Positions 8,781-17,981 of a stretch of DNA of 64,000 nt are shown here, one piece after another. Origin of the DNA: Saprospiraceae bacterium. Its GTDB lineage: Bacteria > Bacteroidota > Bacteroidia > Chitinophagales > Saprospiraceae. The translations under genes and the position numbers were made by a program. Under the pieces are notes generated by a model. That model saw only the letters and a list, made by a program, of their open reading frames with translations, made no database searches and had not been told where the DNA came from. Every line of letters begins with the position of its first letter. Position 1 is the first letter of the stretch. The stretch is from the NCBI GenBank assembly GCA_016713025.1, contig JADJPZ010000004.1:1674001-1738000 (forward strand). The letters run 5' to 3'.

Positions 8781-10283
8781 TTATGGTCTGGCTACGACTA
8801 GCTTGAAGGCCTTGCCAATATGATCGATTATGTCTGAAGCAATCAGACTTTCATGACTTTGTTTTTTTAATGCCAGATCACCGGCAAGGCCATGGATAAA
8901 AACTCCCAGTATTGCAGCATTATCTGAACTGTATTTTTGAGCAAGCAAAGATGTAAGGATGCCTGTAAGCACATCTCCACTTCCGGCAGTTGCCATCCCG
9001 GGATTGCCGGTACTGTTGATATATTCTGTGCCGTCTTTTGTAAAAACCCTGGTATACGCTCCTTTCAGTATGATATAAATACCATGCTTTTTGGCCTTAA
9101 TTCGGGCTAAAGTATGTCTTGAAGTATCATCTTCTGAGATTCCAAATAGTCTGTCAAACTCCTTGGGATGTGGTGTAATGATGCTATTTTTGGGCACGGA
9201 CCTCCACAAAGCATCATCAGTAGCCAGAATATTAAGTGCATCCGCATCCAAGATCAACGGTTGAGTCTGCCTGGATAAAAGTTGGGCTAATGCTTTTATT
9301 GATTTTGGGTGGGTGCCTAAACCGGGGCCTATGCCAAGAGTAAATCCAACGCTATCAGCGGAAAAAGAACTGAAGCATAGGTATCCACTGCATACTACCA
9401 TAGCTTCCGGAATAGTTTCATGTATGATTTCTCTGCCGATCTCCGGTACACATGCTGTGACCAAGCCGGCACCCGATTTCAGGCATGCTTTTGTAGCGAG
9501 AATGGCCGCACCTATTTTACCCTCGCTACCGGCGATAATCAATGCATGGCCAAAATCACCCTTATGCTGGTATCTGGTTCTTTTTTTGTAAATTTCGTTA
9601 GCAAATTGAAGGTCTATCAAAAAGAGGTGAGTGGCTGCACTTTCCGGAAATTTTGGATGCAATCCTATGTCACCAACTGTCCAACCAGAACAAAAATTCT
9701 CATTTTCTCTGATAAAAAAACTCCGTTTGGGTATTTGAAAGGTGAATATATGATCAGCTCGAACCGCCACTCCGGGGCATACACCATCAGCCGGCAATCC
9801 TGAAGGAATATCAATAGAAAGGATGGTGTTGTTTTGTTTATTGATATGAATAGCCAATTCTTTCAGCATTCCGTCAAGTGGCTTATTGGCTCCTGTGCCA
9901 AGCAATGAATCAATGATGATGGCTTGGGATTTAAATACCGGTAACTGATCATGAATAAACTCAATACTCACATCTCCGCATTTCATCAATCGCCCCAAAT
10001 TAATATCAAAATCTACGCTGTCTTCTTTACCAATACGATAAATATATACACGAACCTCATAAAATCTGTCTCTCAGTAATCGGGCAACCGCCAAGCCATC
10101 ACCACCATTATTGCCATTACCACAGACTATAATTATTGGTACTTCTGCGTCGGGATAGTTAAGTTCAAACCAATGGGCGAAGCAAAGAGATGCCCTTTCC
10201 ATAAGGTCGATGGAAGAAATGGGTTCATGTGTGATGGTGTATTGATCCCATTCTCTTATTTGTGCAGATGTAAGGATTTTCAT
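8781..10283 (-). CDS. nnr: Bifunctional NAD(P)H-hydrate epimerase/dehydratase
   Basis: A 500-residue fusion. Residues 1-220 are the YjeF N-terminal epimerase domain (ADAEVP-type start; VCGNGNNGGDGLAVARLL near 52, IIDSLLGTGANKPLDG near 126). The rest is the ribokinase-like dehydratase domain (LILDADALNIL; NSIITPHPKEF; GNPGMATAGSGDVLTGILTSLLAQ). The enzyme repairs hydrated NAD(P)H made by side reactions, using ATP or ADP. The ATG at 10283 (MKILTSAQIREWDQYT) is the normal start. A perfect 24-base palindrome lies 63 bases upstream. Confidence 0.93.
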   Translation of the reverse strand: MKILTSAQIREWDQYTITHEPISSIDLMERASLCFAHWFELNYPDAEVPIIIVCGNGNNGGDGLAVARLLRDRFYEVRVYIYRIGKEDSVDFDINLGRLMKCGDVSIEFIHDQLPVFKSQAIIIDSLLGTGANKPLDGMLKELAIHINKQNNTILSIDIPSGLPADGVCPGVAVRADHIFTFQIPKRSFFIRENENFCSGWTVGDIGLHPKFPESAATHLFLIDLQFANEIYKKRTRYQHKGDFGHALIIAGSEGKIGAAILATKACLKSGAGLVTACVPEIGREIIHETIPEAMVVCSGYLCFSSFSADSVGFTLGIGPGLGTHPKSIKALAQLLSRQTQPLILDADALNILATDDALWRSVPKNSIITPHPKEFDRLFGISEDDTSRHTLARIKAKKHGIYIILKGAYTRVFTKDGTEYINSTGNPGMATAGSGDVLTGILTSLLAQKYSSDNAAILGVFIHGLAGDLALKKQSHESLIASDIIDHIGKAFKLVVARP

Positions 10284-10345
10284 ACAAAATGGGTTTATAA
10301 TTAGTTCTACTTTGTCAAATAATACAGACTTTCAGGTTGATTGGA

Positions 10346-10369
10346 AACTGTTGGGTTAACCCAACAGTT
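10346..10369. promoter_or_regulatory. Perfect 24-bp palindrome between nnr and the S4 gene
   Basis: The half-site AACTGTTGGGTT is followed directly by its exact complement. It lies 63 bases upstream of the nnr start and 125 bases past the S4-domain gene, both on the minus strand. There is no T run after it, so a simple intrinsic terminator is unlikely. An operator for a dimeric regulator or a processing hairpin is possible. Confidence 0.45.
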
Positions 10370-10493
10370 GTGATTCTTGTCTTTACATTTATCTATCTTT
10401 AACTATGACAAAATATCAGGTTTCCTGTTGATTACAATTTGATGAAAGTGTAATTGACTTAGATTTTTGAAGGCGACAAAGTAAAATTGGTCA

Positions 10494-10910
10494 TTAAAAA
10501 CTATCATCTTCATCTTCAAGATACATATCCTTATAATCATCAATATCCCTTCTCTCCTTTTTTGTAGGGCGGCCTTCGCCTTTTTCTCTGTACTCTGTTC
10601 CGGACTTTCCGACAAACCAATCCTTATATTTATTGAGTTCATCCTGCGGAGTCAAGTCGTCAAAACATGGCGCCGCCAAAGTAGCTGATACTCTTTTTTC
10701 AATCAGATGATTCACTTTGAAATTTAAATTGAATCCATTTTTTTTTACTTCCAATATTTCTCCGACGACGACCATATAGGATGGTTTGAGTGATACTCCA
10801 CTCAATTTTATTTTTCCGGCTCTGCAAGCATCCGTCGCCATAGTTCTGGATTTGAACAGACGTACAGCCCAAAGCCATTTATCAATCCTGACTTTTTTAA
10901 GATCAGTCAT
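10494..10910 (-). CDS. S4-domain RNA-binding protein, Hsp15 (HslR) type
   Basis: A 138-residue protein with an N-terminal S4 RNA-binding domain (VRIDKWLWAVRLFKSRTMATDACRAGKI..., shown here only in part) and a charged tail rich in Lys/Arg then Asp/Glu. Its relatives, the HslR/Hsp15 group, bind stalled 50S-tRNA complexes and help recycle them. Its start overlaps the end of the PPK2 gene by 8 bases, so translation is probably coupled. A gap of about 210 bases separates it from nnr. Confidence 0.85.
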   Translation of the reverse strand: MTDLKKVRIDKWLWAVRLFKSRTMATDACRAGKIKLSGVSLKPSYMVVVGEILEVKKNGFNLNFKVNHLIEKRVSATLAAPCFDDLTPQDELNKYKDWFVGKSGTEYREKGEGRPTKKERRDIDDYKDMYLEDEDDSF

Positions 10911-11652
10911 CAGATTTATCTAATGTAGGCAATTGAGGATTCATAGCTTCAAGCGTTTCAAGGACTTTGGTTGCTATAAAATAATTGCGATAATATCTTT
11001 TGTCGCATGGTGCTATATGCCATTCGATATTACTTTTGTTGATGGCGTATTCATAACATTTCATATATTCCTCCCAATGGTCATTTTCATCCCAGTCTGC
11101 CTGATTATGCTTCCAATTTTTTGTTGGATCATCAATACGTTCCTGCAGTTTTTCTTGTTGTCTTTCTTTCGAAATATGCATGTAAAACTTCAAGACTTTA
11201 GTGTTATTGTCAAATTCAATTAGTTCTTCAAATGCATTAATGGCAGTCATTCTTTTTTCTACCCTCTCTTCTGTGATCCATTTGTGGACCCTCTGAATAA
11301 GAATATCTTCATAATGTGACCTGTTAAAAATCATAATATTACCTTTTTGAGGTGCTAATTTATGCACTCTCCATAAGAAGTCATGTGCAAATTCTACTTC
11401 CGTAGGCTTCTTGAATGCATATGCATCAATCCCTGATGGATTACAATCCGCAAATACGGTTTTTACGGTACCATCTTTACCACTCGCATCCATCCCTTGT
11501 AATACAACTAAAAGGCTTTGTTTGCCTTCAGCATAAAGTTTATGTTGCATTTCCCCGATTTTATTTACCAATTCTGCCGTTTTAGCTTCTATCTTTTTTT
11601 TATTGGCTGATTCCGGTGCATCTGTGGGTATAGTTGATAATTTTATAGACAT
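10903..11652 (-). CDS. Polyphosphate kinase 2 family protein
   Basis: A 249-residue PPK2-family phosphotransferase, which makes nucleoside di- or triphosphates from polyphosphate. The Walker A-like loop GMDASGKDG is at residues 53-61, the Walker B/lid segment NRSHYEDIL at 110-118, and KFYMHISKERQQEKLQ is the family's conserved helix. The size suits a one-domain class I or III enzyme; the sub-class (AMP or ADP acceptor) cannot be decided by eye. It is cytoplasmic. It forms a run with the S4 protein (8-base overlap) and the DUF58 gene 17 bases upstream. Confidence 0.88.
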   Translation of the reverse strand: MSIKLSTIPTDAPESANKKKIEAKTAELVNKIGEMQHKLYAEGKQSLLVVLQGMDASGKDGTVKTVFADCNPSGIDAYAFKKPTEVEFAHDFLWRVHKLAPQKGNIMIFNRSHYEDILIQRVHKWITEERVEKRMTAINAFEELIEFDNNTKVLKFYMHISKERQQEKLQERIDDPTKNWKHNQADWDENDHWEEYMKCYEYAINKSNIEWHIAPCDKRYYRNYFIATKVLETLEAMNPQLPTLDKSDD

Positions 11653-11669
11653 AACTTTTTATTTAATGG

Positions 11670-12590
11670 TTATTTCATTTTATTTCTTTTTACTAAATAA
11701 TTTTGCAGAATCGGTGCAAATCCTTCATTGATATCTGCTTCTATGAATTCAATTTTATATTGCAGACATTTCATTTTTAAGGCGTTTTTATAATTATTGA
11801 CTTTTTCGACATACATATCCTTGACTTGATGATGTTGCAATTTGATTTCTTCTCCAGACTCCATATCGATAAATAAGTATGGTCTATTTTCAAATTCGAA
11901 CTCAAGTTCCCGTTTTTTATCTACTACGTGAAATAAAAGTACTTCATGTTTTGCATACTTTAAGTGCTGGAGTGCAGAAAATAAATCTTCACTTGTTTCA
12001 TCACTATCAAACATGTCGCTGAAGATCACTACCAAAGACCGTCGATGAATACTATCTGCAAGCTGGTGCAATGCTTTTGCAGTTGCTGTATGTTTTCCTT
12101 GTTTGTTATCTTTAATCAATCCGTCCAGATAAGTCAGCAACAAACGGTAATGTGTAGTAGCTGACCGGCATTTGGTATGAATTTTTACTTCATCATCAAA
12201 AATACTCAATCCAAAAGCATCCCTTTGTTTACGAAGGAGATTCATCAGGGATGCGGCAGCTAATGCTGAAAATTGCAATTTATTAAGTGACTTTTCAGAT
12301 GCGTCTTCAGGAAAATACATGGAAGAAGATGAATCTATTATGATCTGGCATCGGAGATTGGTTTCTTCTTCAAATCTCTTGGAAAACATTTTATCTGACC
12401 TTGCAAATACTTTCCAATCTATGTCCTTTGTAGATTCGCCGGCATTATATATTCTATGTTCTGCAAATTCAACAGAAAAACCATGAAAAGGACTTTTATG
12501 CAGACCTATTATAAAACCTTCTACCACTTGTTTGGCAAGCAACTCAATGTTTTCAATTTGCCTGACATCAAAATTATCAAAAAAACTCAT
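11670..12590 (-). CDS. DUF58 (vWA-like) protein of the MoxR-associated type
   Basis: A 306-residue DUF58 protein. The signature FAEHRIYNAGESTKDIDWKV (about residues 44-63) is followed by a von Willebrand A-like fold with a MIDAS-type IIIDSSSSM near residue 90. These proteins usually work with a MoxR AAA ATPase and Bat proteins in the assembly or maturation of envelope complexes. No moxR is visible next to it; the upstream neighbour is a repeat and then ggt. It is soluble and cytoplasmic by sequence. Confidence 0.82.
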   Translation of the reverse strand: MSFFDNFDVRQIENIELLAKQVVEGFIIGLHKSPFHGFSVEFAEHRIYNAGESTKDIDWKVFARSDKMFSKRFEEETNLRCQIIIDSSSSMYFPEDASEKSLNKLQFSALAAASLMNLLRKQRDAFGLSIFDDEVKIHTKCRSATTHYRLLLTYLDGLIKDNKQGKHTATAKALHQLADSIHRRSLVVIFSDMFDSDETSEDLFSALQHLKYAKHEVLLFHVVDKKRELEFEFENRPYLFIDMESGEEIKLQHHQVKDMYVEKVNNYKNALKMKCLQYKIEFIEADINEGFAPILQNYLVKRNKMK

Positions 12591-12624
12591 ATTTTATTAT
12601 TCCAGGGTTTGTAATGATATAATC

Positions 12625-12744
12625 TATACATTTTGACTTGTTATATTGTTTTACTTCTTCACTAAAATTTTAACCCAGTAGACAAGACTATGGTTGAAAA
12701 TTTTGCCTTGATAAAAACCAAAAATCCAACATCAATTTTGTACA
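12625..12744. repeat. Dispersed repeat D, copy 1
   Basis: About 120 bases between the DUF58 gene and ggt match 21885-22000 at roughly 70-75 percent by eye. The shared parts include TATACATYTTGACTT at the left, ATGSTTGAAAATTTTKCC with ATAAAAACCAAAA in the middle, and ATCAATTTTGTACAT at the right. The two ends are roughly inverted (TATACA / TGTACA). It is non-coding and probably an old MITE. Confidence 0.55.
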
Positions 12745-12793
12745 TTTTAGATCTTTACCATAGCTTTCAGCCCTGCCTGAATTACTTAATACT

Positions 12794-14511
12794 TTAATAC
12801 CCTTTTGCATCCTCCTCACCTCTCCTGTATGCAGCACTATGCAGCTTTCCGACATCCCTCTTCACCATTGCCTCTACCCTTCCTATGGCACCTCTATCTT
12901 TTAATGTATGACCAATAGCTTCCAATGCCTTTCTGTCAGATACAGAGATGGCATCTTTTTCTACAAATATCTGATCAGGCAACCACTGATGATGAAATCT
13001 CGGAGACTGTACAGCCTTATCAGCATCCATTCCAAAGTCAATGACATTTGTAATCGTCTGAAATACAGAAGTGATTATTGTTGAACCACCTGGTGTACCT
13101 ACCACCATTTTTAGTTTACCATCTTTCTCTATGATGGTTGGTGTCATGGAAGACAGCATACGTTTACCCGGCTCGATTTTGTTAGCTTCTCCTCCGACGA
13201 GACCATACATATTCGGAGCACCTGGTTTTACAGAAAAATCATCCATTTCATTGTTCAGTAAAAATCCTGCTCCTCGTACTACAGTATAAGATCCATAGCC
13301 ACCATTAAGCGTGGTGGTCACAGCAACTGCGTTTCCTTCAGCATCGACAATACTGATGTGAGTGGTTTCTGCACTTTCAATCATTCCAGGTGTAATACTG
13401 TCGCTTTTACTGGCTTTTCTAGGATCAAAATCTTTCATTCTGGATAAGATATATTGACTATCAGAAAGTTTGCCGGCAGGTACTTTATAAAAATCCGGAT
13501 CACCCATGTATTTTGCCCTATCAGCATATGCCCTTCTCTCTGCTTCTGCTATGAGATGAACTGCAGCCGGGCTGTGAAACTTCATTGCACTCAGGTCATA
13601 AGGTTCTACCATTTTCAGCAATTGTACCAATAATAAGCCGCCACTGGAAGGAGGTGGCATAGAAATGACTTTGTGTCCGCGATAATTAGTGACCACTGGT
13701 TCACGCCATGCAGCGTTATAATCCCTGAGATCCTGGTGAGAAATAATACCTCCCCGTCTTTCATCTCCTGAACGATAAAGTCAGCCACTTTGCCTTCATA
13801 AAATCCTGCCCTGCCCATGTCCCTGATGGCGGTTAGTGTGGTTGCCAATTCGGGTTGAATCAACAAGTCTCCGGCCTCCCATTTAGATTTCTGAAAAGCA
13901 GTGGATGCAAGATTGTATTTTTTGAATTTTTCCTGATCTTCATTCAGATTATCAGCTTCTCTTTGGGTAATTTTAAAACCATTTTGCGCAATATCAATGG
14001 CAGGTTGGACAAGTTTTTTCCAATCTTTCAGTTTACTGTATTTTTCGTAAGCCTTGACCATTCCGTCCACAGAACCCGGTACACCTGCAGCAAGATGCCC
14101 AAACAAACTCTTTTCCACTATAGGATTTCCAATACTGTCGAGATACATATTTGTTGTCGCTGCTGATGCTGCTTTTTCACGATAATCCAATGCACTGATT
14201 TCGCCGTTACTGCCACGGAAGACCATAAATCCTCCCCCACCAATATTGCCGGCATTGGGATAGCATACGGCCAAAGCCAGTTGAACTGCTATAACGGCAT
14301 CAACAGCATTTCCTCCGCTTTTCAAAATATCAACTCCCACTTTTGCAGCTACAGGATGAGCACAAACTACAGCAGCACTATCGCTGATAACTGATTTTGT
14401 AATTTCATATTGGTGCAAACCAGGATTAGCCTGTTTACATGATGAAAAAACAAATATTACATTAAATAGTAATACATAAAACAATCTGAATGAAAATGAG
14501 TATCTTTGCAT
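12794..14511 (-). pseudogene. ggt: Gamma-glutamyltransferase lipoprotein, single frameshift
   Basis: Gamma-glutamyltranspeptidase, which breaks down glutathione and other gamma-glutamyl compounds in the periplasm. It has a lipobox (VFSSC) and the large-subunit motifs GGNAVDAVIAVQLALAVCYP and GNIGGGGFMVF. The small subunit begins at the autocleavage Thr in AETTHISIVD and continues with PPPSSGGLLL-type pocket residues. The frame breaks at a G4 run of the coding strand (plus strand CCCC, 13752-13755). One more G gives KDGGGIISHQDLRDYNAAWR and a full-length protein of about 572 residues. Either a sequencing error or a recent null allele; everything else is conserved. Confidence 0.85.
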
Positions 14512-14583
14512 TTGTTTATATTTGAAGGCGAAAGTTATAATAAAATAGAAAAACAGTCGTTATTGTTGTGCAGTTTTATTTTA

Positions 14584-14604
14584 GAGCATGTTAAAACTTT
14601 TAAT
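14584..14604 (+). repeat. Solo copy of the 8530-8769 element end
   Basis: GAGCATGTTAAAACTTTTAA resembles the terminal sequence of the 240-bp palindromic repeat (GAGnnTGTTTAAAYTTTTAT). No matching inverted partner is visible nearby. It lies in the promoter region of the PorV-like gene, so the likeness could be chance in AT-rich DNA. Confidence 0.35.
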
Positions 14605-14675
14605 TACAGAACAAGTATTATTGGCATCCTTTATGATTCGTCGTGTCAAAACAAAATGAAAACCACTTCCAAGTT

Positions 14676-15785
14676 ATGTTTTTAATTCCAAATAGTATTC
14701 TTAAAGCAGTTAAAATAATTTTGTTATTATTTGTCTATTTGACAATAACACTTCCTTTGAGCGGTCAAAAATTTGTCAACGAATTTTTAAACATTGGAGT
14801 TTCAGCCAGAGCACACGGTATGTCAGGTGCAGTGGTTACAAGTACTAAAGACGGAACTGCGGGATATTGGAATCCTGCTGGTCTGACAGGCCAAACCAAT
14901 CCTTTGGAACTCAATGCCATGCATGCCAAATGGTTTGGTGGAATTGCAAACTATGATTACTTTGCCATAACTAAAAAACTTGGTACCCGCGAACCCTCCG
15001 TAGCAGGATTTTCATTTATAAGAATGGGTGTGGACAACATACCCAATACACTCAATCTGATTGGTCCGGACGGTACTGTAGACTATGACAGAGTAACAGA
15101 ATTTTCAGCTTCTGACTTCGCAGGTATATTTTCGTATGCAAGGACTATCGGACGAAATGAAAATTTGTCAGTTGGTGGAAACATCAAAATTATACACAGA
15201 TCTATTGGTTCCTTTGGAAAAGCGTGGGGATTTGGTGCTGACATAGGTGCCGTATGGAGAGGAGAAAAAATCTCTTATGGTATAATGGCAAAAGATATCA
15301 CTACCACATTTAATGCATGGTCTTTCAACCTTAAAGATGAGGAAAAAAGAGTATTTCAAAGCACTGACAATGAAATACCGGTAAGCAGTACAGAACTTAC
15401 TATACCACGCCTGATTCCCGGAATATCATACCATGATACTAGGGGAAATTTCAGTTATCTTGCAGAAGTTAACCTGACTATATCAACAGATGGAGTAAAA
15501 TCAGGATTGCTATCCGGTAAAAATCTGAATATCGATCCAAGCCTTGGTTTTGAAGCCGGATACATCCAGAAAGTATTCGTGAGGGCTGGAATAGGAAATA
15601 TCCAAAGGGTCATCAATCCTGTCAATACAGGTGAACGTACACTGGAACTGCAACCCAATGTAGGATTAGGTTTAAAATTGGGAAGACTCAAAGTTGACTA
15701 TGCGCTTACCAATATTGGTAATGTCAGCGGCGTATTGGCTTCTCACATCTTTTCTTTAGGGTTGGAATTCAGCCCGCGAAGATAA
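14676..15785 (+). CDS. PorV/PorQ-family outer membrane protein
   Basis: A FadL-like outer membrane beta-barrel of the PorV/PorQ family. I start it at the ATG at 14676, which begins a normal signal peptide ending near LPLSGQKF; a GTG at 14643 would add 11 polar residues. The mature N-terminus FVNEFLNIGVSARAHGMSGA and the segment DGTAGYWNPAGL are the family hallmark. The protein ends in an aromatic final strand (SLGLEFSPRR). PorV is the shuttle and PorQ a helper of the type IX secretion system, but Bacteroidota carry several paralogues and this one may not be either. It is monocistronic here. Confidence 0.8.
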   Translation: MFLIPNSILKAVKIILLLFVYLTITLPLSGQKFVNEFLNIGVSARAHGMSGAVVTSTKDGTAGYWNPAGLTGQTNPLELNAMHAKWFGGIANYDYFAITKKLGTREPSVAGFSFIRMGVDNIPNTLNLIGPDGTVDYDRVTEFSASDFAGIFSYARTIGRNENLSVGGNIKIIHRSIGSFGKAWGFGADIGAVWRGEKISYGIMAKDITTTFNAWSFNLKDEEKRVFQSTDNEIPVSSTELTIPRLIPGISYHDTRGNFSYLAEVNLTISTDGVKSGLLSGKNLNIDPSLGFEAGYIQKVFVRAGIGNIQRVINPVNTGERTLELQPNVGLGLKLGRLKVDYALTNIGNVSGVLASHIFSLGLEFSPRR

Positions 15786-15788
15786 ATA

Positions 15789-16205
15789 TTATGCAATAAT
15801 CATCACAGTAAGTCTGGAGATACACAAAAGCTCTCCCTTTTCATCAAAAATCTCCGTATTCAAAACATGTAGTGTTTTGCCGAGTCTTACAGGTTTGGTA
15901 ATTGACGTCACAAATCCCTTACTGACCGTTTTGAGATGATTGGCATTGACTTCAATACCCACAACCTTGACATTCTGATCTCCCAAAGTCAACCAACTCG
16001 CCATACTTCCTACTGACTCTGACAGTACTACTGATGCCCCACCATGAAGCAATCCCATGGGTTGTCTCGTCCTGTGATCTACCGGCATTCGTGCTTTTAC
16101 ATAATCCGGTCCAAATTCCGTAATTTCAATTCCAAGATGAGAGACAAGTGTATAATTATTAAAATTGTTAATTGCCACCACATCAGGAAAGATTTTCCAT
16201 ATCAT
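15789..16205 (-). CDS. PaaI/YdiI-type hotdog thioesterase
   Basis: A 138-residue hotdog-fold acyl-CoA thioesterase. The active-site helix reads GLLHGGASVVLSESVGSMAS, with the HGG motif and the catalytic acidic residue in SE. The C-terminal strand ends in VMIIA. Its closest recognisable relatives are the PaaI/YdiI/MenI group (phenylacetyl-, benzoyl- or DHNA-CoA). A DHNA role is unlikely because this organism carries mqnE of the futalosine route. It is convergent with the PorV-like gene, with 3 bases between the stops. Confidence 0.82.
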   Translation of the reverse strand: MIWKIFPDVVAINNFNNYTLVSHLGIEITEFGPDYVKARMPVDHRTRQPMGLLHGGASVVLSESVGSMASWLTLGDQNVKVVGIEVNANHLKTVSKGFVTSITKPVRLGKTLHVLNTEIFDEKGELLCISRLTVMIIA

Positions 16206-16259
16206 ATAATTTCACTACTTTTGTTTTCTGAATGCAAATAAAGCACAATATTTCATAAT

Positions 16260-17258
16260 TTGGCACAAGCTAATCACATAAGTCAAAAAAAAATCAATAT
16301 ACAGTGGTACATTTTTATAGCCGGTGTAGTGCTGTTTTTTGTAAAAATTACTGCTTTTTTTCTCACGAATTCAGTAGGAATATTGTCCGATGCCCTTGAA
16401 AGTACCGTAAATGTGATCACAGGGTTTATGACACTTAAGAGTCTCCAATGGGCCATTAAACCACGTGATGACGACCACCCATACGGACATGGCAAGATCG
16501 AGTTGATTACCGCGTCAGTCGAAGGAATTCTCATAGGTATAGCAGGAGCAATGATCATCATTGAAGCTATCAAAAGATTAGGTACAAAACCGGTAATCAA
16601 TGACCTGAATATAGGGATCGGACTTTTATTTTGCACTTCGGTTGTCAACTTACTTATGGGAAGATATTCAATTGCAAAAGGGAAAAAATATAATTCCATT
16701 AGTCTTATAGCAGGAGGAAAACACCTTATATCAGATACCTATACGACCATTGCATTGATTGGTGGATTAATTGTTTTTTATTTTACAGGATTGATTTGGA
16801 TAGATAGTCTCATTGCCATAGTGTTTGGTCTTTTTATTATTTATACAGCCTATACTGTTTTGCGTGAAACAGTCACAGGACTGATGGATGAAGCAGATGG
16901 TAAGACGATCGATCTTCTTACTAATCAACTCATTGAAAACAAAAAAGAATGCTGGGTCAATGTTCATAAACTTACGTATCTCAAATTTGGTCACTTGTCT
17001 CATGTTGATTTGCATCTGACATTACCATGGTACTTCAATGTGAGACAATCCACCATTGAAATAATTTTTATCAAAAATATGATCAAAAAAATCCTGCCGG
17101 AAGAAATTGTGGATATTTCGATCCAGAGTGAACCTTGTATGGATAATATGTGTCATCAATGTATTATGGAATGTACATACAGAAAAGTCTCATTTGAAAG
17201 TTTCAATCAATGGGATCGCGAATCCGTTACAGGTAAAAATCAGTTTGTTAATTCGTAA
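16260..17258 (+). CDS. Cation diffusion facilitator (CDF) metal transporter
   Basis: A 332-residue inner membrane protein with about six transmembrane helices and a cytosolic C-terminal domain. Family signs are SDALESTVN at the start of helix 2, HPYGHGKIE after it, and HLISDTYTT in helix 5, which carries the His-x3-Asp transport site. CDF proteins export Zn, Fe, Mn or Co against protons. The C-terminal part ends with a Cys-rich CMDNMCHQCIMEC cluster that may sense metal, which is unusual. The start is a TTG (MAQANHISQ); no upstream ATG fits. Confidence 0.88.
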   Translation: MAQANHISQKKINIQWYIFIAGVVLFFVKITAFFLTNSVGILSDALESTVNVITGFMTLKSLQWAIKPRDDDHPYGHGKIELITASVEGILIGIAGAMIIIEAIKRLGTKPVINDLNIGIGLLFCTSVVNLLMGRYSIAKGKKYNSISLIAGGKHLISDTYTTIALIGGLIVFYFTGLIWIDSLIAIVFGLFIIYTAYTVLRETVTGLMDEADGKTIDLLTNQLIENKKECWVNVHKLTYLKFGHLSHVDLHLTLPWYFNVRQSTIEIIFIKNMIKKILPEEIVDISIQSEPCMDNMCHQCIMECTYRKVSFESFNQWDRESVTGKNQFVNS

Positions 17259-17270
17259 AAGCATAGTGAA

Positions 17271-17852
17271 GTGCATGATATAGAACCATGGTGGGGCTGG
17301 CGAGATGAATACGCTGCTGAAAATGACCATAAATCTCCTTTCTATGGAAGAGAATACAATGAATTTCTGTTTACCAACAAGATCTACAACTATTATATCC
17401 ATCCGCAATGGGATTTTTTTGGATCTGAAACACTGTATGCAAAAATATTATACTCAGACTATATAGGCCATTATGCTTTGATTGAACTCATAGGCGAGTG
17501 GAATGATTGTATAGGTAATGATATCATGTTTTTGAAAAGGGATTTAGTAGACCACCTTATCAAAAAAAGAATAAATAAATTTGTACTTTTGTGTGATAAC
17601 GTTCTCAATTATCATGGTGACGATGATTGTTACTATGAAGAATGGTATGATGACGTAAAAGAAGATGGCGGGTGGATTTGTGTTATTAATAGTTATGATC
17701 ATGTTCTTAAAGAAATGGAAAAGTATCGTTTATATTATTATATGAACATGGGAGAACAATACAACGAAATGAACTGGCGAGCTCAAAAACCTGATTTCAT
17801 TGTACAAGCCATTGAAGAACTGATGTATAGAAAACAAAAATCAATTTTATAG
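17271..17852 (+). CDS. Conserved hypothetical acidic/aromatic protein
   Basis: A 193-residue protein starting at GTG. I do not recognise a family. It is very rich in Tyr, Trp, Asp and Glu (EPWWGWRDEY, NYYIHPQWDFFG, DDDCYYEEWYDD) with no signal peptide or membrane helix, so it is probably cytoplasmic. The segment ALIELIGEWNDCIGNDIMFL then a KFVLLCDNVLNYHG stretch suggests an alternating alpha/beta fold. It begins 12 bases after the CDF gene and probably shares its transcript. Confidence 0.6.
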   Translation: MHDIEPWWGWRDEYAAENDHKSPFYGREYNEFLFTNKIYNYYIHPQWDFFGSETLYAKILYSDYIGHYALIELIGEWNDCIGNDIMFLKRDLVDHLIKKRINKFVLLCDNVLNYHGDDDCYYEEWYDDVKEDGGWICVINSYDHVLKEMEKYRLYYYMNMGEQYNEMNWRAQKPDFIVQAIEELMYRKQKSIL

Positions 17853-17981
17853 TATTATCATATATAACAAAGTTGGATTTTGGAGAGTGGCTGAATTCCG
17901 TACTGCAATCTGATGAAGTATCTATATGAAAAGTGTCAAGGATAGAAGGTTACAAATATTTTAATATAATAAAAGCAAAGA

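Noticed and set aside
10403..10642. A 79-codon minus-strand ORF beside the S4 gene
   Set aside because: It overlaps the S4-domain gene in another frame and shows no protein-like features.
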